A DNA stretch of 64,000 nucleotides from Diprion similis (lineage: Eukaryota; Arthropoda; Insecta; Hymenoptera; Diprionidae), in assembly GCF_021155765.1 (NCBI RefSeq), contig NC_060115.1:6552493-6616492 (forward strand), given 5' to 3'. Positions 50,601-63,954 of this stretch are shown piece after piece. A program made the translations under genes and the position numbers. The notes under the pieces were generated by a model that saw nothing but the letters and a program-made list of their open reading frames with translations, searched no databases and was not told the DNA's origin. The stretch's first letter is position 1. The number at the start of each line of letters is the position of its first letter.

Positions 50601-51020
50601 TACTAATGTTAATATTGTCTATTATCCGTGAATTGTTGCAAATGTCCATGTAATTAATTTAAACGATGGTGATATTTCGTCACTGAAAAGTCTCACCGAC
50701 GTTTTATATACCGCATAGCGTAACCCTGTTTGATTATACTAACACTACAGCGTAATGTTTGTCATGAAAATTCATCGAGCTTATCTTTGATCATTTACTT
50801 CTTTATTCGTTCATTCATTACCGCACGGAACCGTCGATTCGTTCGCGGTTGTATAAACACTTTGCCGCGGAATTCGAAGCGGAAGGCAGATTGTGGTTGA
50901 AAGTATTTTCGTTTTGAAAAAATTTGTGCCGATTTTTTATATACCAATTTGCGCGCGGCTCATAATAAACGAGGATCAATCTTCCTGGTTGCACTTGTTC
51001 GGACGACTATAATGTACATC
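47660..51020. other. Spacer upstream of the insulin-like gene
   Basis: Expected promoter and 5' leader of the insulin-like gene, with (CT)n near 48022-48054 and a (GAAA)n run near 49760-49790. No supported coding exon. Confidence 0.4.
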
Positions 51021-51030
51021 ACGTCATAGT

Positions 51031-51059
51031 CATCGTCGTCTTCGTCTTCCTCTTCCTCT

Positions 51060-51093
<34 letters not shown>

Positions 51094-51312
51094 AGGTATA
51101 AATTCGACAACGACGGTGATGGTGGTGGTGGCGATGGTGGTGGTGGTCGAAGCGATTCAAGAATATGAAAATTTTTTCTAACGCAGTGAAAAATCGTGGA
51201 GGGGAGCCTCTTCTTCCGCCTTCTCGCTCTTGTCGTTCTTCTCTTCGTCTTCGTCGTCTTGGGGTCGTCGTCGTCGTTGTTGTCGTCGTTTTCGTCGTTC
51301 TCGTCGGCGTCG
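51031..51312. repeat. Triplet-rich low-complexity block (GTC/GGT)n
   Basis: (GTC)n with TTC interruptions runs at 51031-51093, (GGT)n at 51117-51150 and (TCG/TCT)n at about 51231-51312. It yields long but meaningless open frames of Asp/Glu, His, Arg or Val on both strands. Confidence 0.85.
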
Positions 51313-51660
51313 TGATTCCGCGCTATCAGGCCTCGTCTAGCCTCGCGACGCTTAAACGGTGCCAACCGATGTTCGAAGGCGCCGGGTTGCAGGTTGTGCA
51401 CCGACTACGAGCGACGCCGCTGCTCTCGCTCCCTAGTCCTGGGATCCCAGAAAGAGCGCGCACCGCCACCCGACCCCCCGACAGCCCGACCGTACGACAC
51501 CCAGACAGTCCGACAGACGGAGAAGGTGGTTGGACCCTGGCTCTCGGGCTGGTGGACCCAGGGAGTTCGCTGCCAACGCCAACGTGCCGGACGACGAACC
51601 GAAGAGTGGGAGACACGGCGAAATTATAGCGATCGGACCCACGAGGTCGCGACTTCGTTT
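51313..51660. other. CpG- and GC-rich island
   Basis: This stretch is markedly GC-rich and CpG-rich compared with its flanks and is open in several frames on both strands, as expected from low stop-codon frequency. It could be a promoter or 5' leader, but no downstream gene was found to attach to it. Confidence 0.4.
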
Positions 51661-54600
51661 CGCGGTCTCATGTATCGGTTGACCGACCCGGACTCTCGAA
51701 TTCGGGAAAAGCATACAAGTTTTTCCACAATTTTTTCATACGGGTAAGGCGGAGCTGTTCACCGGGGTGGCCGCGATCTTTCTCAAATAAAATTCTCCGA
51801 CTTTACCCGTAAAAATAATTTTAAAAGCTTCCTCATTTATTTTCAGCGAGGAGTTATTCACTTGTGCAAATCGCGAAATTTGGAAAGCAATCACTTTAAA
51901 ATCGTTGGAAATCAATTGACATCTTTGCAGTCGCTTTTCATTCGGTTTATGAGTGGATATCTCCTCGATTTTCAATAAATTTAGGCAATGTTGGATGACT
52001 TTTACGATTACGAAAGCTTCCAAAGAAATTAGACACCTTTAATACAGAAAATTTGTTTCCGAAACGCATAGTATTGCTTCGTTTCACACATATTATTAAA
52101 AATTTAATAGAATTTTCGATGCACAGTTGAAGTTTGAAAACAATTTATAAAAGAGAGGAAGTTTTTCTCACTCGTTTATCATAATTATTTGACTTTTTCT
52201 TGACTCTTTACAATAAATGAAATACCTTGACTATTTCCGGTTTTCCTGGTCTGTCGCCGCCCTGTGTTGGTTTATTGATGAAATAAGCTTTGCAGAGACA
52301 ACGATTCATCAACTTTACCGAGAATTCTTGAGATGATTAAGTCTTCTGTGGTACCCTGATTTCATGACCATTTATATGAATGAAACACAATGTAACCGCA
52401 AAAGTCAGTTGGCACGTTCGAACGCGTGTAAGAGACTTTTTTCCCCCCTTACCGATCGAACGGCCGAAATTATTTCCCGGCAAATGTTGCTGATACCGAT
52501 TTTTGTTAATCAAATCCATGCGTGTAAATAGAGAAGGAAACGTCTAGCAGACTTTGATAGTTTACCCAGCTAGCTTATGACGGTCTCGGAAGACGAAGAG
52601 AAAAAATGATATGTCCGAGGACAGGGAATGGGGAAATAAAAATGTACGCCTCAGCTGTCACGAGATGATTAAATATAGGCATTTATACCGACGTGTGTGT
52701 AATAGTGGACAGCAGGGAACGCAGAACGTAACATTATACTCACGGTTGCGTGCAGAAAACCAGTTGACGCTGGTATAAATTGCGTGGAGATTTTAATGAC
52801 AAGACGAAATGAAGGATCTTGCCGAATGTGCAATAGACCTATGCAGGTATAATATATATATATACTGATTCAGGGCGTAAAGGATTCACGGAGAAAGGGT
52901 GTCGGATTGTTACTGTAGGATGAGCAAGGAACTTGTGATGTAGGTTTAGCCGCAACAAGGTCCTTTATAAGGAGAATGGCCCGGCAAGTAACGTCGAGGT
53001 GTTTTGACGTGTTCAGTGCACCCGTTGCTTGAGGACACGTCAATTTGTTCAAAGATTTGCGAGCGTACATCGAGTATATTGCACGTCCAAGTGATTCTGT
53101 ACGCGTGCATTAGAAAGTTTACGCGTTCCGTTGGTGGGCATATCGTCCCTGTCGCCTCCCATACCCACCGATATCCCATAAACCTCTGTTTCGTGGAATT
53201 GTTGTTGTTGTCCGACAACAAGCGACTGACTACCTTGTAACAACTGCATCTCGCTTCTATCCCGCGACCAAATATGTCGATTTGGTCTTTTATCTGACCG
53301 CATCATCTTCCGGGGCACGAATGAACGTCCTCCGATGTGCTCTGATTGGTCTGGGAGAGAAGCGTAAAAATATAAAATGAGATTGCGACATAAAGGGGGA
53401 GCGAGGAGGAGAGCAAGCCTTGGACTTTATTCGGGGATCAGAGGTCGAGAATTTTTCTTAAAAAGAATGGAAATAAAGAAAGAGAGATTTTAAGAACGTA
53501 TAAAACACTCTGCACTTAATGAGTTCTAAACATAGACCTTCGGCTAGACCCGGGGGAAGATTTCCAGATATTTTTAGTCAAGTCTGGTGCTCCGCTTTAC
53601 ACACTTTATTTCTCACTTTTTTTCACCCTCCACTTATGCGTGACGAAGGCGATATTCGTCGGACATACTAAACATCCCGAGATATGTACGCCCGTTTTTT
53701 CGAGGAGGTGTTGATGATGGATGAGGAGAAATATCAGAGCTTCCAATTTCTCTTTGGGTCTTCCGTTGCAGTTCTTCTCGCGATGCCTATAATGCGTCAT
53801 CCACTTCCAGCGAGAACTCAACGTATCGAAAAGGGCCGAAGCTATTCGTCTCTTTTTTGTCTCTCGATTTGAACGCTCCTGTTTTGCAGCTCAAATTTGC
53901 ACGACGTAAATTTTCACCTGAAAATAATTGCTGGTAGCACGAAGATGAGCCTTTAGTCTCGCTGCGCACTTGCTGTAGAAATTTGTGATGCACGCATTTC
54001 CATCATCGAGGCGATTCATTACCGCTCAATCGATTTGGCTACATTGACAAACGAGTTGTTTAATGCACGTGTCGCTCAACTGCGTCGTTGTCACGCACGC
54101 ACGACACGATCCTTGATCCTGATGGGTCTGAGAGGAGGAAAGGAGCTCTGCAGATGTCGACAAGAAAGTGGATTAATCCAATGGTGATTGAGCGAGTTTT
54201 TGCGAGTCACACGAGTCCGACCCCGCCAATTTTATCACGGGAGAATTGAGCGATTAGCCAACGACTGTGTTCGCTGTCTAGTCTCAATTCTCCTCAATCT
54301 TTCAAATTTCGCTTACTTCTTCTCATGCCTGCAGATTACTCGCTCTGGCGAATCACTCGGGTCGTTGAGACATTATGAAGGTGATTTACGATCAGCATCG
54401 AATTTCGCTTGCACAGGATGTGCTCCGACTGCTGTTTGAACAATTTGCGATCAGCATATTTTCACGCAAGCTTACGGCCGCGTGGAAAAAAACGTGCTAC
54501 TTCCATCGCTCTGCTATAGGAGCGTTCGAAACGATTACTGTATTACTGAAACAAGCTCTAACCAAGACATCGTTTGTTCGTCTAATGATACAGGCTTATA

Positions 54601-56668
54601 ACGAATTAATAAATAAATTGGTAAGAGAACTGTCCTATCGAAGCGTCACTTTGCTCTTACAAACTCAGGTTGCTTTTCGGTTGGTAAATGTCGAGCGAAT
54701 TGGTCTACAAGCGAACCGCTTGACTTATTACCGGCTCCAGACCCTGATTAATCTCTCAGATTTATGGCACCTATTTTCTAAACATTCATTCTACGGAAGG
54801 GGAAAAAGTGACGGTGAGTGTGGGAAAGAGAGGGAAACATGTGGCGACCAAATTGCACAGGTTCACTGACGTGAGTGGAACTGCGAAGGCCCCGTGGGAA
54901 TGGCAAACTTTCTTCCAGATGTTGCCAGAACTTGACACTCTGCTTCCCGATGTTTTCACTTACGGATATTTGATTGGTCAATTACAGTCGTTTCGATTGT
55001 ATTCTATTCCGCCAATATTTCTGCGCGGACATAACTTTGAGACTATATTTCGATTCAGAGTCTTTTTCTTCAACATTTTTGACACTCGTTAGAGTGATGC
55101 CGTTAGTTTCTAAATTCATTACATTCTAATGAATGAAAAATGGAAAATTTTCTCAATTTGCCTGACGTAATTTCAGACATAAATAGATGGTTTTTAGAAC
55201 CCCCTAGCTACTACGCTACTGGGAAGGATTAGCTTCCCCCTGTATAATTTTGCAGGGGAACTCGAGCGAGCTGCATTTCCCTTCATTTCTTACCATCGTT
55301 TCTCCTCATTTGATTGTTCCCATATTTCAAACTGAAGCCGTTCAATTCTGGACCATGTATATTTGTAAAATGGTTGATAAACGAATCCCCCTGGATTTCG
55401 GTGAGCTGGTAATTATTTTTTAACCTCTCCTTAGGGTTTTCGGGAGATCATTCGATCAATGGAATTGAACAGAAACGCTGTAGAGAATGCGTGTCCGATA
55501 TCCACTGGATTACTCGTGCATCAATCGGGCTTAACTGCACCCTGCAGGTTTGTCCTGCATTATTTGCCCCTTCCAGAGAAGACATCTTTATTTCTCATTG
55601 TCAGTGAGCCCGGCATACGGGCGGAAGGATCGAGATGACACGGACCACCGGCGGTATTTCCTACTTGTCGACCTTAGTGTGTACATCCCATTTGATATAT
55701 ACGGGTTTCCAGCATCAGTTTATCCGCCGATTAATGGAAATTACTGCTGCGACAATGACGCGGTGCATAATTTTACGAATGAAGATCGGCGGAGTGTTTC
55801 TTGCCGGAATAGACTGACAACGAGTCTCGAGGAACAGTTATAACGTTATCAACACCGTGTCACGCGGCTGTCGATAAGGGGAATGATTTTACAAAATCGA
55901 GAAGTCTCGATCTTGTTGTTTTCGACATTTTCAAGCTGGACGTAGCTGGTCGCTGTTCCTCGGCCTCTGTGCCATGTCTTTATTGATCGTTGTTTCGTCG
56001 AGGGATGCATAGCACATTTATGTGTTTCAGGCTCATTTGCTTTCGAAGCAAGTACTCGGGTGTCTTGTGTAGCAATTAAGTCGAAGATATTCGTTTAGCT
56101 TCAAGGTAAACCTGCGACCTGGTTAAACTGGACGAGTAATGTGATCCGTGCTTAATCTTATCGGTAGAGGTCTCGGACGTTGAAGAAAACTACATGGAGA
56201 ATGATAAGGAGATGGTTCTTCTCTTTGTGTTCTTAAAAGTCAATGAAAAGAAAAAATATATATATATGCACATTATGATGGCTATAGAAGCAAAATAATT
56301 GATTAGAATTTCGCGAGTAGGTGAGAGATGAATAAGGCTTGAATAAGGTACGAATTGTTTGGATATCAGTGAAGTGTGAATAAGGGTTTTCATCAAGGAT
56401 AGAATAACGTTAAAAATAGGTGTGTCAATAATAAAAGGCATACTTTTAAATATATTTTATAAAATGTCCTATTTATACAGCATATAAAACAATACTCTGT
56501 TTTTTTGTAATTTTCCTCCATTTGTTTTTATCTTTTAATTTATATTCACACTCTTAGCACTATATGCTTCAGCACTAAACCCACCGCTCTCGTATATCAT
56601 TACCCTCGGTACAATAATAGTTTTACAAATATTCGCCGGATCGTTATCCTCTTCCTCCTCCTTGATTA
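51661..56668. other. Long spacer between the GC-rich island and TMTC3
   Basis: No recognised gene. A 164-codon + frame at 54375-54869 and overlapping frames near 53000-53320 are open but show no domain, signal peptide or codon pattern that I trust. The TMTC3 3' UTR lies at the right end, where TTTAAT at 56534-56539 could be its ATTAAA signal. Confidence 0.35.
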
Positions 56669-59600
56669 CTATGCGACCGAGCTGTCCTTTGTCTGTTGAA
56701 TTTTGCCGGCATGTTTTTTAACCGGAAGTGTCGTGCTTTGATTATATTGGTCCGCCTTGACGACTGGCTCGCCGGTGCTTCCATCTCCGGTCATCAATTT
56801 CGAGCCTAGTTTTTTACTTATTTCAATTTCCCTGACATCCGCGCCGAGGAGTTCGTCGAAGATCCCGTCCGTCCCGGACTCGACGACGTTGGTCACCTCC
56901 GAAGCCGGCTGTGTGTCGTCTTGACCGTTGACTTTCGTATCCTGAGCGACGCTCTTGGCCATCCTGGGGGACTTAGGCGGTCCTTTAAGGTGCATCATGT
57001 GGTTGTTCAGGGTGTCTCCGATGCTCGGCTCGCTGTTTATGTGGCTGTGAACCGCGGATGCGTGGTTCAGGAACACCGTCTCAGGATTAGCGAGGAATTC
57101 ACCAGCCATCGGGTCGCTGTTGTAGCTGCCTTCCCGTTTGTTGCTGTTCCAAAACGAGTCGTCGAATATTTCCGTATCTCTCTGCTCCGGCGGGGTCCGA
57201 TTTATCCGGGCTCTGACTATCGCCAAATGTCGATGAACGTAGTCCTGCTGAGGAGCCAGAGCCGCAGCGCGTTCCAGACACTGGGCAGCAAGACCGAGTT
57301 TTCCACGTTCGACCATGACCACGCAAAGGTTGTGCAAGCCCTGGATATTCGCCGGATCAAGTTGAAGGATCCGCCGGTAACACTGGGGAGGATAACCTAG
57401 ATGTTAATCCCAAAGGCGATGAAATTTTTGCCCATCTTTGATCGTAATACTCACGTTCTCAGCGGCGTCCAGGTCCTTGATGTTATTTATGTAGATGTCA
57501 CCGAGGAGAATCAGCCCCTTTACATGGTCGGGGTGAAATCTGACCAGCTGATTAAGGAACGGTGCTGCTTCCAGGGGACGCTGTTCGTCGGCCAGCAATA
57601 GCGCGAGGTTGAAAAGAGCTGAGCGAAAGTCTTCCTTCAGGGCAACCGCGTTGCGGAACCATCGTTCGGCGTCGGCGCTGTCTCGATCGTCCATCGCCAG
57701 CATCCCCAGGTTGAAATGCACGCGCTCGTTGTTCGAGTCCTGGAAAAAATGAAACGAAACGTTTTTAAATTGACGGGGAAACTGCTGCCGCAGCTGCTGC
57801 AGCTGCGACCTGGTCTACGAACTTGTCTACCTTTCTCAATAGTTTCAGCAGCCGTTCCCGTGCAACTTTCCGCAACTCGGCACGTCCTAACTCTTGTAGA
57901 AGTATAGCTGAGTTCAACAAGGCTTGCTCGTGTTCCGGGTCGAATTCCAGTGCCTTATCTAAGTAGGCCAGAGCTTGGGAGGCTTTTCCTTGTTCCAAGA
58001 ATACAACTCCGAGCTGGAAACGGAACGTGAAATTTTTATCGAGTTTCACGTCGTCTTTACTTAGGCGTGCCGCCGCATAACCGATCGTTAACATGTAATC
58101 AGGAGCACTACACTCACGTTGTAGTAAATGTCGGGGTTGTTACTGTCGTAAAATAGGGCTCTCTCGTAAACCTCCTGCGCTTCCTTGGTACGGTTCAACT
58201 TTATCAAAACGTCTCCTCGGTTTATGTAAGCCTGGGTGTAATCGGCGCGCATACTGATCGCCTGTCTGTAAAGCAGATCTGCTTCTTCGAGTCTCGTTGC
58301 ATTTTTGGCTATCAGATTTGCCAGATTTACGAACACGTTCAGGTGATTCGGGGCTATGCGAGCTTGATACGATTCACCTGGTTTCGCTTTTGGCAGTAAA
58401 GACTTTGCCTGTTGAAGATAGTGGATAAGGAACAGTGATTATAGTCAATTCTGCGATATGTCGTTACGTTTCTAAGAGAATTAGTCATACTATTTATTCA
58501 ATTACCTTCAAGTACGCGTCTTCGGCTTCCTTGAACATTTTCAGGTGATTGTAGGTTCTTCCAACGTTGATATGGGCGCCGATATCATCGCCTTGGACCT
58601 TCACGGCCATGTTGAAAAAGTTCAACGCTTCCTTGAATCTACCTTGGCTTTCCAGAGCATGTCCAACATTATTAAACAACTTGGCATTTCGGTTGTTCAC
58701 CTTCAGTCCCGACATGAATATCGAATACTCGTCTATCCAGTCGTAATTCCGTATGTACGTTTTGGTCGAATGTGCAACGAGCAACGTGATGAGTAGGAAC
58801 AGAGAAATCTTTTTGTATCTGCAAAAAGGAAGAACGGAAATGATCAATGAGTCGAGACGAAATCGAGTTCCTGGAAAAATACTGCCCATCGATCGCGGAT
58901 CGCTCACCTCTTGTCCGATATTATACTCCATCCGTAACCAATGAGCATACAGAAGCCCATTGATGGTGCGTACAAGACTCTCTCAGCGATTACGAATCCG
59001 ACGGGAAAGAACAAGTTCGATGCTGGCAAAAACGGGAGGATCATCATCGCCAAACTCTGTAAATTCACGTGGTGAAAATGCGGGATAATTTTATGACACG
59101 AAGTAGGTATCAGGAAATCTCTCTCACCATTATCAGTACGACGGATGTTTGTCTGCTGCGAGTCAGAATGGCCGTCGCTAGAAGTCCTGCCAAAGTTGCG
59201 TGGCTGGCTATTGTCGCCAAATTTCTCGGATCCGTCAGAGTTTCTATCAGAGGTATTGTTCCCATTGTCCAATCACAGCATAGGTCAATGGGTAGAAACA
59301 GCAGACGCAGGTTTACAGAAGCCAGATAATTGTAGGTGAATTGTCTGGCAGGTGAAGGCGCTACTGAGGCTGGATTGTCGAATCTGAAGATGAATTGATC
59401 GGTTTATTTAGCGAACGAAAAAGGTAACTTTACTATTAGCCAGAATATTTTTGTCGATCCGAGTTACTTTACCTCGTGAAAACCGGCAGTTTAGAGCCCA
59501 TTATCTGCAGTCTTAGAATCAGGAGACAAAAAGTAACCAGAGTCAGGGCAGTCAATCTTTTTGTACCCTCTCCCGACCATGATGGAGATATTTTCTTACC

Positions 59601-61425
59601 CCCGAGCGCAGACTTTATTGCTAGAATAATATCCAACGCTCTGACCTTTAAGAAAAATACAAGGGTTTTAGTTTCACCTGACAAAGCGGCCGATCAATCG
59701 CCAGCGTTGATACGTCTAACGAATAACACAACATGAAAATTAGCAAAAAGATCGCGTCAAGAATACATTTTATCAATTAATATTTGATCGACTAACAAGT
59801 TTAGATGAGTTCTGGAAAATAAAAAGACCCCGTGCGATTTGCGGTTACAGAGTGCGTACATCCATACTAAAATGTGTGATTCATGCATTTTGTATTAAAG
59901 TCTTCGATTTTTCAATCGAGTTTTTTAATTATTAATTTCTTACTTCTATGTTTCGAAGAAATGTCTCAATCTTGCATGCATTGGTTGATTCTCTATTAAT
60001 TGTTACTTGTGTCTCAAATGAAGAGAAAATTTTGTAAAAAGAATCGAAATTATACGGCAACAAATTGTTCGGCGAGGAATTCGTTTGGAAGAGAGGAGAA
60101 TTCGTTACCACGTGACAACGATGGTGTATAAATTTGCATCAGGTTTGGGAAAGACGGTTCACGAAAGCACGACGAGGACAAGGAACATGCTGGACTCACC
60201 TTTTGAACAACAAAAATCTCATATAGGACACAAACTGCTGTTGCTGTAATGCCTTGTTCCTTGCATAGCATTGCAGTAAGCACAAATAACATTGACAGTA
60301 TCAGCGACCTCCACCCTAAAGATTAGAACAATTTTTTCCACACACAGAATCGTGATTTAGATATACGTAAGTATGATCGTGGAAACGGAAGTCTTCGTTC
60401 GTTATATTTTTTACTATTCGCACGGTACTCACCAGTCGATCTCTTGCTTTTGCAACTTTTTGTATAAGTTATAAAAGCGGCTAAATAAAATAGCGACGAC
60501 AGGGTTTCCGCTCTGCCAACGACTCCGGTAACCTGAGAAAAATCAACCAGCAATTCATTTTCAATATCAGCAAATATGTCTTCATAAATTTCTCTCACGT
60601 TTGGCCAAATAAAAGAAGAAAAAAAAGTAATTTCTTCACACTCACAGCTTCCGTATGTATCGGATGTACGGCAAATAAAAGCGCTGACACAAAGCTCGCT
60701 GGATCGGGTAAGAACATCAAACACATTCTGCAATCAATGAATTTAGACAATGGATGAAATGGATCCTTGGCAATCCAAGATTCTGACGTTATCGTGCAGA
60801 TTGGTATTCGACTATTTTCTCATCTTCGATTCCGTATTACAAACCTGAAATATAGAAGGCATACTCCAACGTGTAGTAAAACGTTGAGCAAGTGATATCC
60901 CATCGGATCTAGTTGATGTATCAAATAATTCCATCTAAATGTGAGGACGCATAACGGTCTGTAAGACTTGTGCGACTGCTCCTGTAAAACAATTAGTTAA
61001 ACGTTAACCGGGAAAATTAGTTCCAGACGGTTGTTTCTTTTTTCTTTTCTTTCTATCTTTTTTGTTTGTTTTTTTCTCCTTCCTTCCTTCTTCAATCACT
61101 TGTCACCGAAGAGAAGAATGGAAGCGTCCGATGAGTGACGGATGATTGATACAACGGGATGATGGATTAGCCCCTCACCGTGACATATTGGGGAATAAGG
61201 AAGTATTTCGGGATAACGAATGCATATCGTGATGCATGAAATTCAAGTAGCGAAAATTGATGGGAATTTAACGAGATAAAGGAAGAGAAACGAAGAGAAA
61301 AACCGTTGGCCGGAGTAGTTCATAACGTAAGTGCGGGAGGATCGATGTTAAATTTAAGAAAAAGAAACGAAGAAGAAGAAAAAAAAAAAGATGAATCTAG
61401 AGAGCATAAAGATGGAAGTGAGAAG

Positions 61426-61458
<33 letters not shown>

Positions 61459-61867
61459 AAATTTAACGAGGCGCATGTGGCGAGTGTGGCGAGCGCATAG
61501 ACCATAGAGCGAAATGGCAAGGAGTCTGGATCAATACGCAGGGTCGTAGACATCGCGGCCATTCCAAGGGGGGCTTCGGGGCGCCCGTGCCATTACTTAG
61601 ATTCGTACGATTTGACTGGTTTTTTGATACGAACCGGTTTCTAGATTCAGCGTTTCTCAATTTCTAAGTCAGTACCTTGTGCATCGGGGTGCCCCAGAAA
61701 TCGTTGTAGAAGACATTTTTCAGGGGTGTATGGGGCCGCAGGTCGCGGTTGTCCTTTATCGCCGAAATGTCGTCGAATACGAAACCGCAGCTGAGGCTGT
61801 TCAGGTAGACGGTGAATGCAGCTATGGCGACCATCGCCGCGAGGGCACCGCGCGCAGGCACTCCCAT
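56669..61867 (-). CDS. Tmtc3: Protein O-mannosyl-transferase TMTC3
   Basis: Thirteen coding exons on the minus strand: 61867-61676, 60981-60845, 60727-60646, 60532-60433, 60315-60200, 59645-59473, 59383-59128, 59056-58908, 58818-58506, 58408-58118, 58013-57831, 57739-57455 and 57382-56669. Phases close, giving about 996 residues. The first half is a multi-pass GT-C type membrane domain: a first segment ([19 protein letters not shown]), then the acidic pair in [14 protein letters not shown] (Asp32-Asp33), [20 protein letters not shown] and [20 protein letters not shown]. The second half, from about residue 420, holds TPRs ([80 protein letters not shown]). The wording fits TMTC3 rather than TMTC1/2/4. 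TMTC proteins sit in the ER membrane and transfer mannose to cadherin and related domains. A polar C-terminal tail of about 170 residues ends the protein. Confidence 0.95.
61420..61457. repeat. (GA)n microsatellite in TMTC3 intron 1
   Basis: A run of AG dinucleotides with AAAG interruptions in the 694-base first intron. The intron holds nothing else recognisable. Confidence 0.8.
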
Positions 61868-63899
61868 CACATACACATTTATTTCGAGGTGAACAACTTC
61901 GTTATTAATTATTATCCGGCGATCAGCGGGGCAGCTGTTTGACCAGTCTGGTTTTCGATATGGTTAACCGGATCGGAATGTCTTGATTCGATACTTGTTC
62001 GAATGTCATTATGTCTACTCCAAAACGGCGACGGCGACGGCGACGGCGACGTACTCTTGACGAGGTTCCTCGTATCTCTTGATTCGCATCAGAAGTCCTC
62101 TTCGTTTTTAACAGCCACCGTATAAATCCGTTTCGCACACGACCCTCCCACCAAATTGCCAATTTTCACTCGCATTATTATCGCCACGGAAACACAGAAT
62201 TATTTATTTCCCATTTGAAACAGCAACGCCGGCAAAGCACCTCTCCGCTTCTACGCTAGCTGTCAACCAGTAGCGGAGCTAGCAGACAAATCGGCTTTCT
62301 CGACCTCCGCGTCTGCGCATCACGACTATTAGGCCTCCACTGCTGCTACTGCGCGCCTGTAATTCTCGATATAGTCTTCTTAGTGTACTATATAGACGTT
62401 TATATCCTTCTCTTTTTCTAACGCTCTACCTTCTCCTTTTCATCTTCTCTGCCACATCTCTCTTCCACGAATCGTACCTGCGATCTGAACCAGCGGCGTT
62501 TTACCTGCATCGAGTTAACTGACCGGCTCACTTCAGGCCTACTATTTCTGGCTTTACGGTCAACGCCATCGGACGGGTATTAATCAAGTCTCAGTTACTG
62601 GATTTTTTCGATAGAGCAGTACGACCTTCTTATATTATAAGAGGAGGGAATTAATTATATCAGCGAAAAATTATGTGCTTGGAAGGCTTAAGCCAGTTTC
62701 AACCTGCAGATATTTCATTCATTTAAAGATTAGAGATGTGGGAAAAAACTGGTGATTCGAATTCTGTCAATTTGTCGATCAAGAACTCGATCACCATAAA
62801 TGCAGACAATACTTGCCTTCCCTAATAGTCAATCAGAAGTCATATTAATAACCGTTGTTATTATTTTCGACTGATTTAGTTGAGATCATGAGTTGATCAT
62901 TGTGCCCAGCGTGCTCACTGATCCTGATTCCGAAAGAATTGAACCCTTTACCTCATTCAAATGGGGTATTCAAATGGACGCGGTGGCGCCTCGATCGCGA
63001 CCTGCGCATGAGATCCGTTGGTTACGATACGAATTTTTTATCAGTCACTCATCCGCCCGATATCGAAGTTATTTGACGAATTGTCATCGTACAGATATTG
63101 AAAATATTGAAGATAATGAATTGTTTCTTGCTACGATGTACGCAGATGACATGATGGCCAAGCAGCCCATTATTGTCTAGTGAAAATTTCTTAATAATTC
63201 AAGTCTTTTCAATTCTGTTATAATTCTCATTTCACTCACTTCTATTTAACGCAATTAATCTTATTAGTAGATAACACGAGGAGGATTGTGTGAGCAGTTT
63301 TACAAACGTTATGTCATGTCACCTTTTGTTAGAAGCGGCTTATCCGTCACTCCGATATCATAGGTAAATAATAGCGTTAGCACCAAGGTTGAAAAGAGAA
63401 AGTATCCTTAATTTTTCCATAAAATTATATCATAGAAGTATATTGTTCAGTTTCGGCTGTAGAACATTGTTCGAATTGCTCCGCGATCGTGTGAAATGAA
63501 ATTTTTTGCAATCGAATTACGGAAACGAATCTTTCACGAAAACTACCAACTTACTTTTGGACTGACGAATTCAACCGAAGTTCCATCACGAGTGATCTCG
63601 GCTTTTGCCTAGGCGGGACTATTACGCAATCGCCCTTGTAAAAGAAAAAAAGAACGTAGTTCTAGCTTCAAGTTCGAAATATTCATCAAAGAATTGGCAA
63701 GTTTATCCGGTGCGGAAATTTCTTTCCCACCGCAATACAAGGAAATCAGACGAATTTAGTGAAATCGAAATTAAGAGTGTTTAACAACGAAAAGTGTGTG
63801 ACTCCGTTAAAGATTGGCTATTTTCTCGTCTATTTCCTCAATTCCAGCTCCAAACTTTCTCCAACTTTTTCACAGGTCGAACACTTTTAGCCATAGGAG
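61868..63899. other. Spacer right of TMTC3
   Basis: TMTC3 promoter and 5' UTR on the left, including an (ACGGCG)n tract at 62024-62051. A + frame at 62893-63180 (95 codons) is open but unrecognised. Confidence 0.4.
62024..62051. repeat. (ACGGCG)n repeat upstream of TMTC3
   Basis: About four and a half ACGGCG units, 157 bases upstream of the TMTC3 start codon, probably in the 5' UTR. Confidence 0.75.
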
Positions 63900-63954
63900 A
63901 TGCGGTGTCTTACAGCAACCTGTATTTTACTCCTGACGGTAATGGAATTGAAAG
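63900..63954 (+). CDS. Possible first coding exon of a secreted protein, gene running off the window
   Basis: An ATG at 63900 starts MRCLTATCILLLTVMELK, a typical short signal peptide, and meets a GT donor (AAAG/GTAATT) at 63954/63955 in phase 1. The frame also stays open to the window end, so splicing is not proven. No mature-protein domain is visible. Confidence 0.3.

Noticed and set aside
51030-51629. Asp/Glu-, His- and Arg-rich proteins near 51 kb
   Set aside because: They are translations of triplet microsatellites, open in several frames on both strands.
52946-53318. Overlapping minus-strand frames of about 90 codons
   Set aside because: Two minus frames and one plus frame are open together, as expected from locally low stop frequency. 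No splice context or domain was found.
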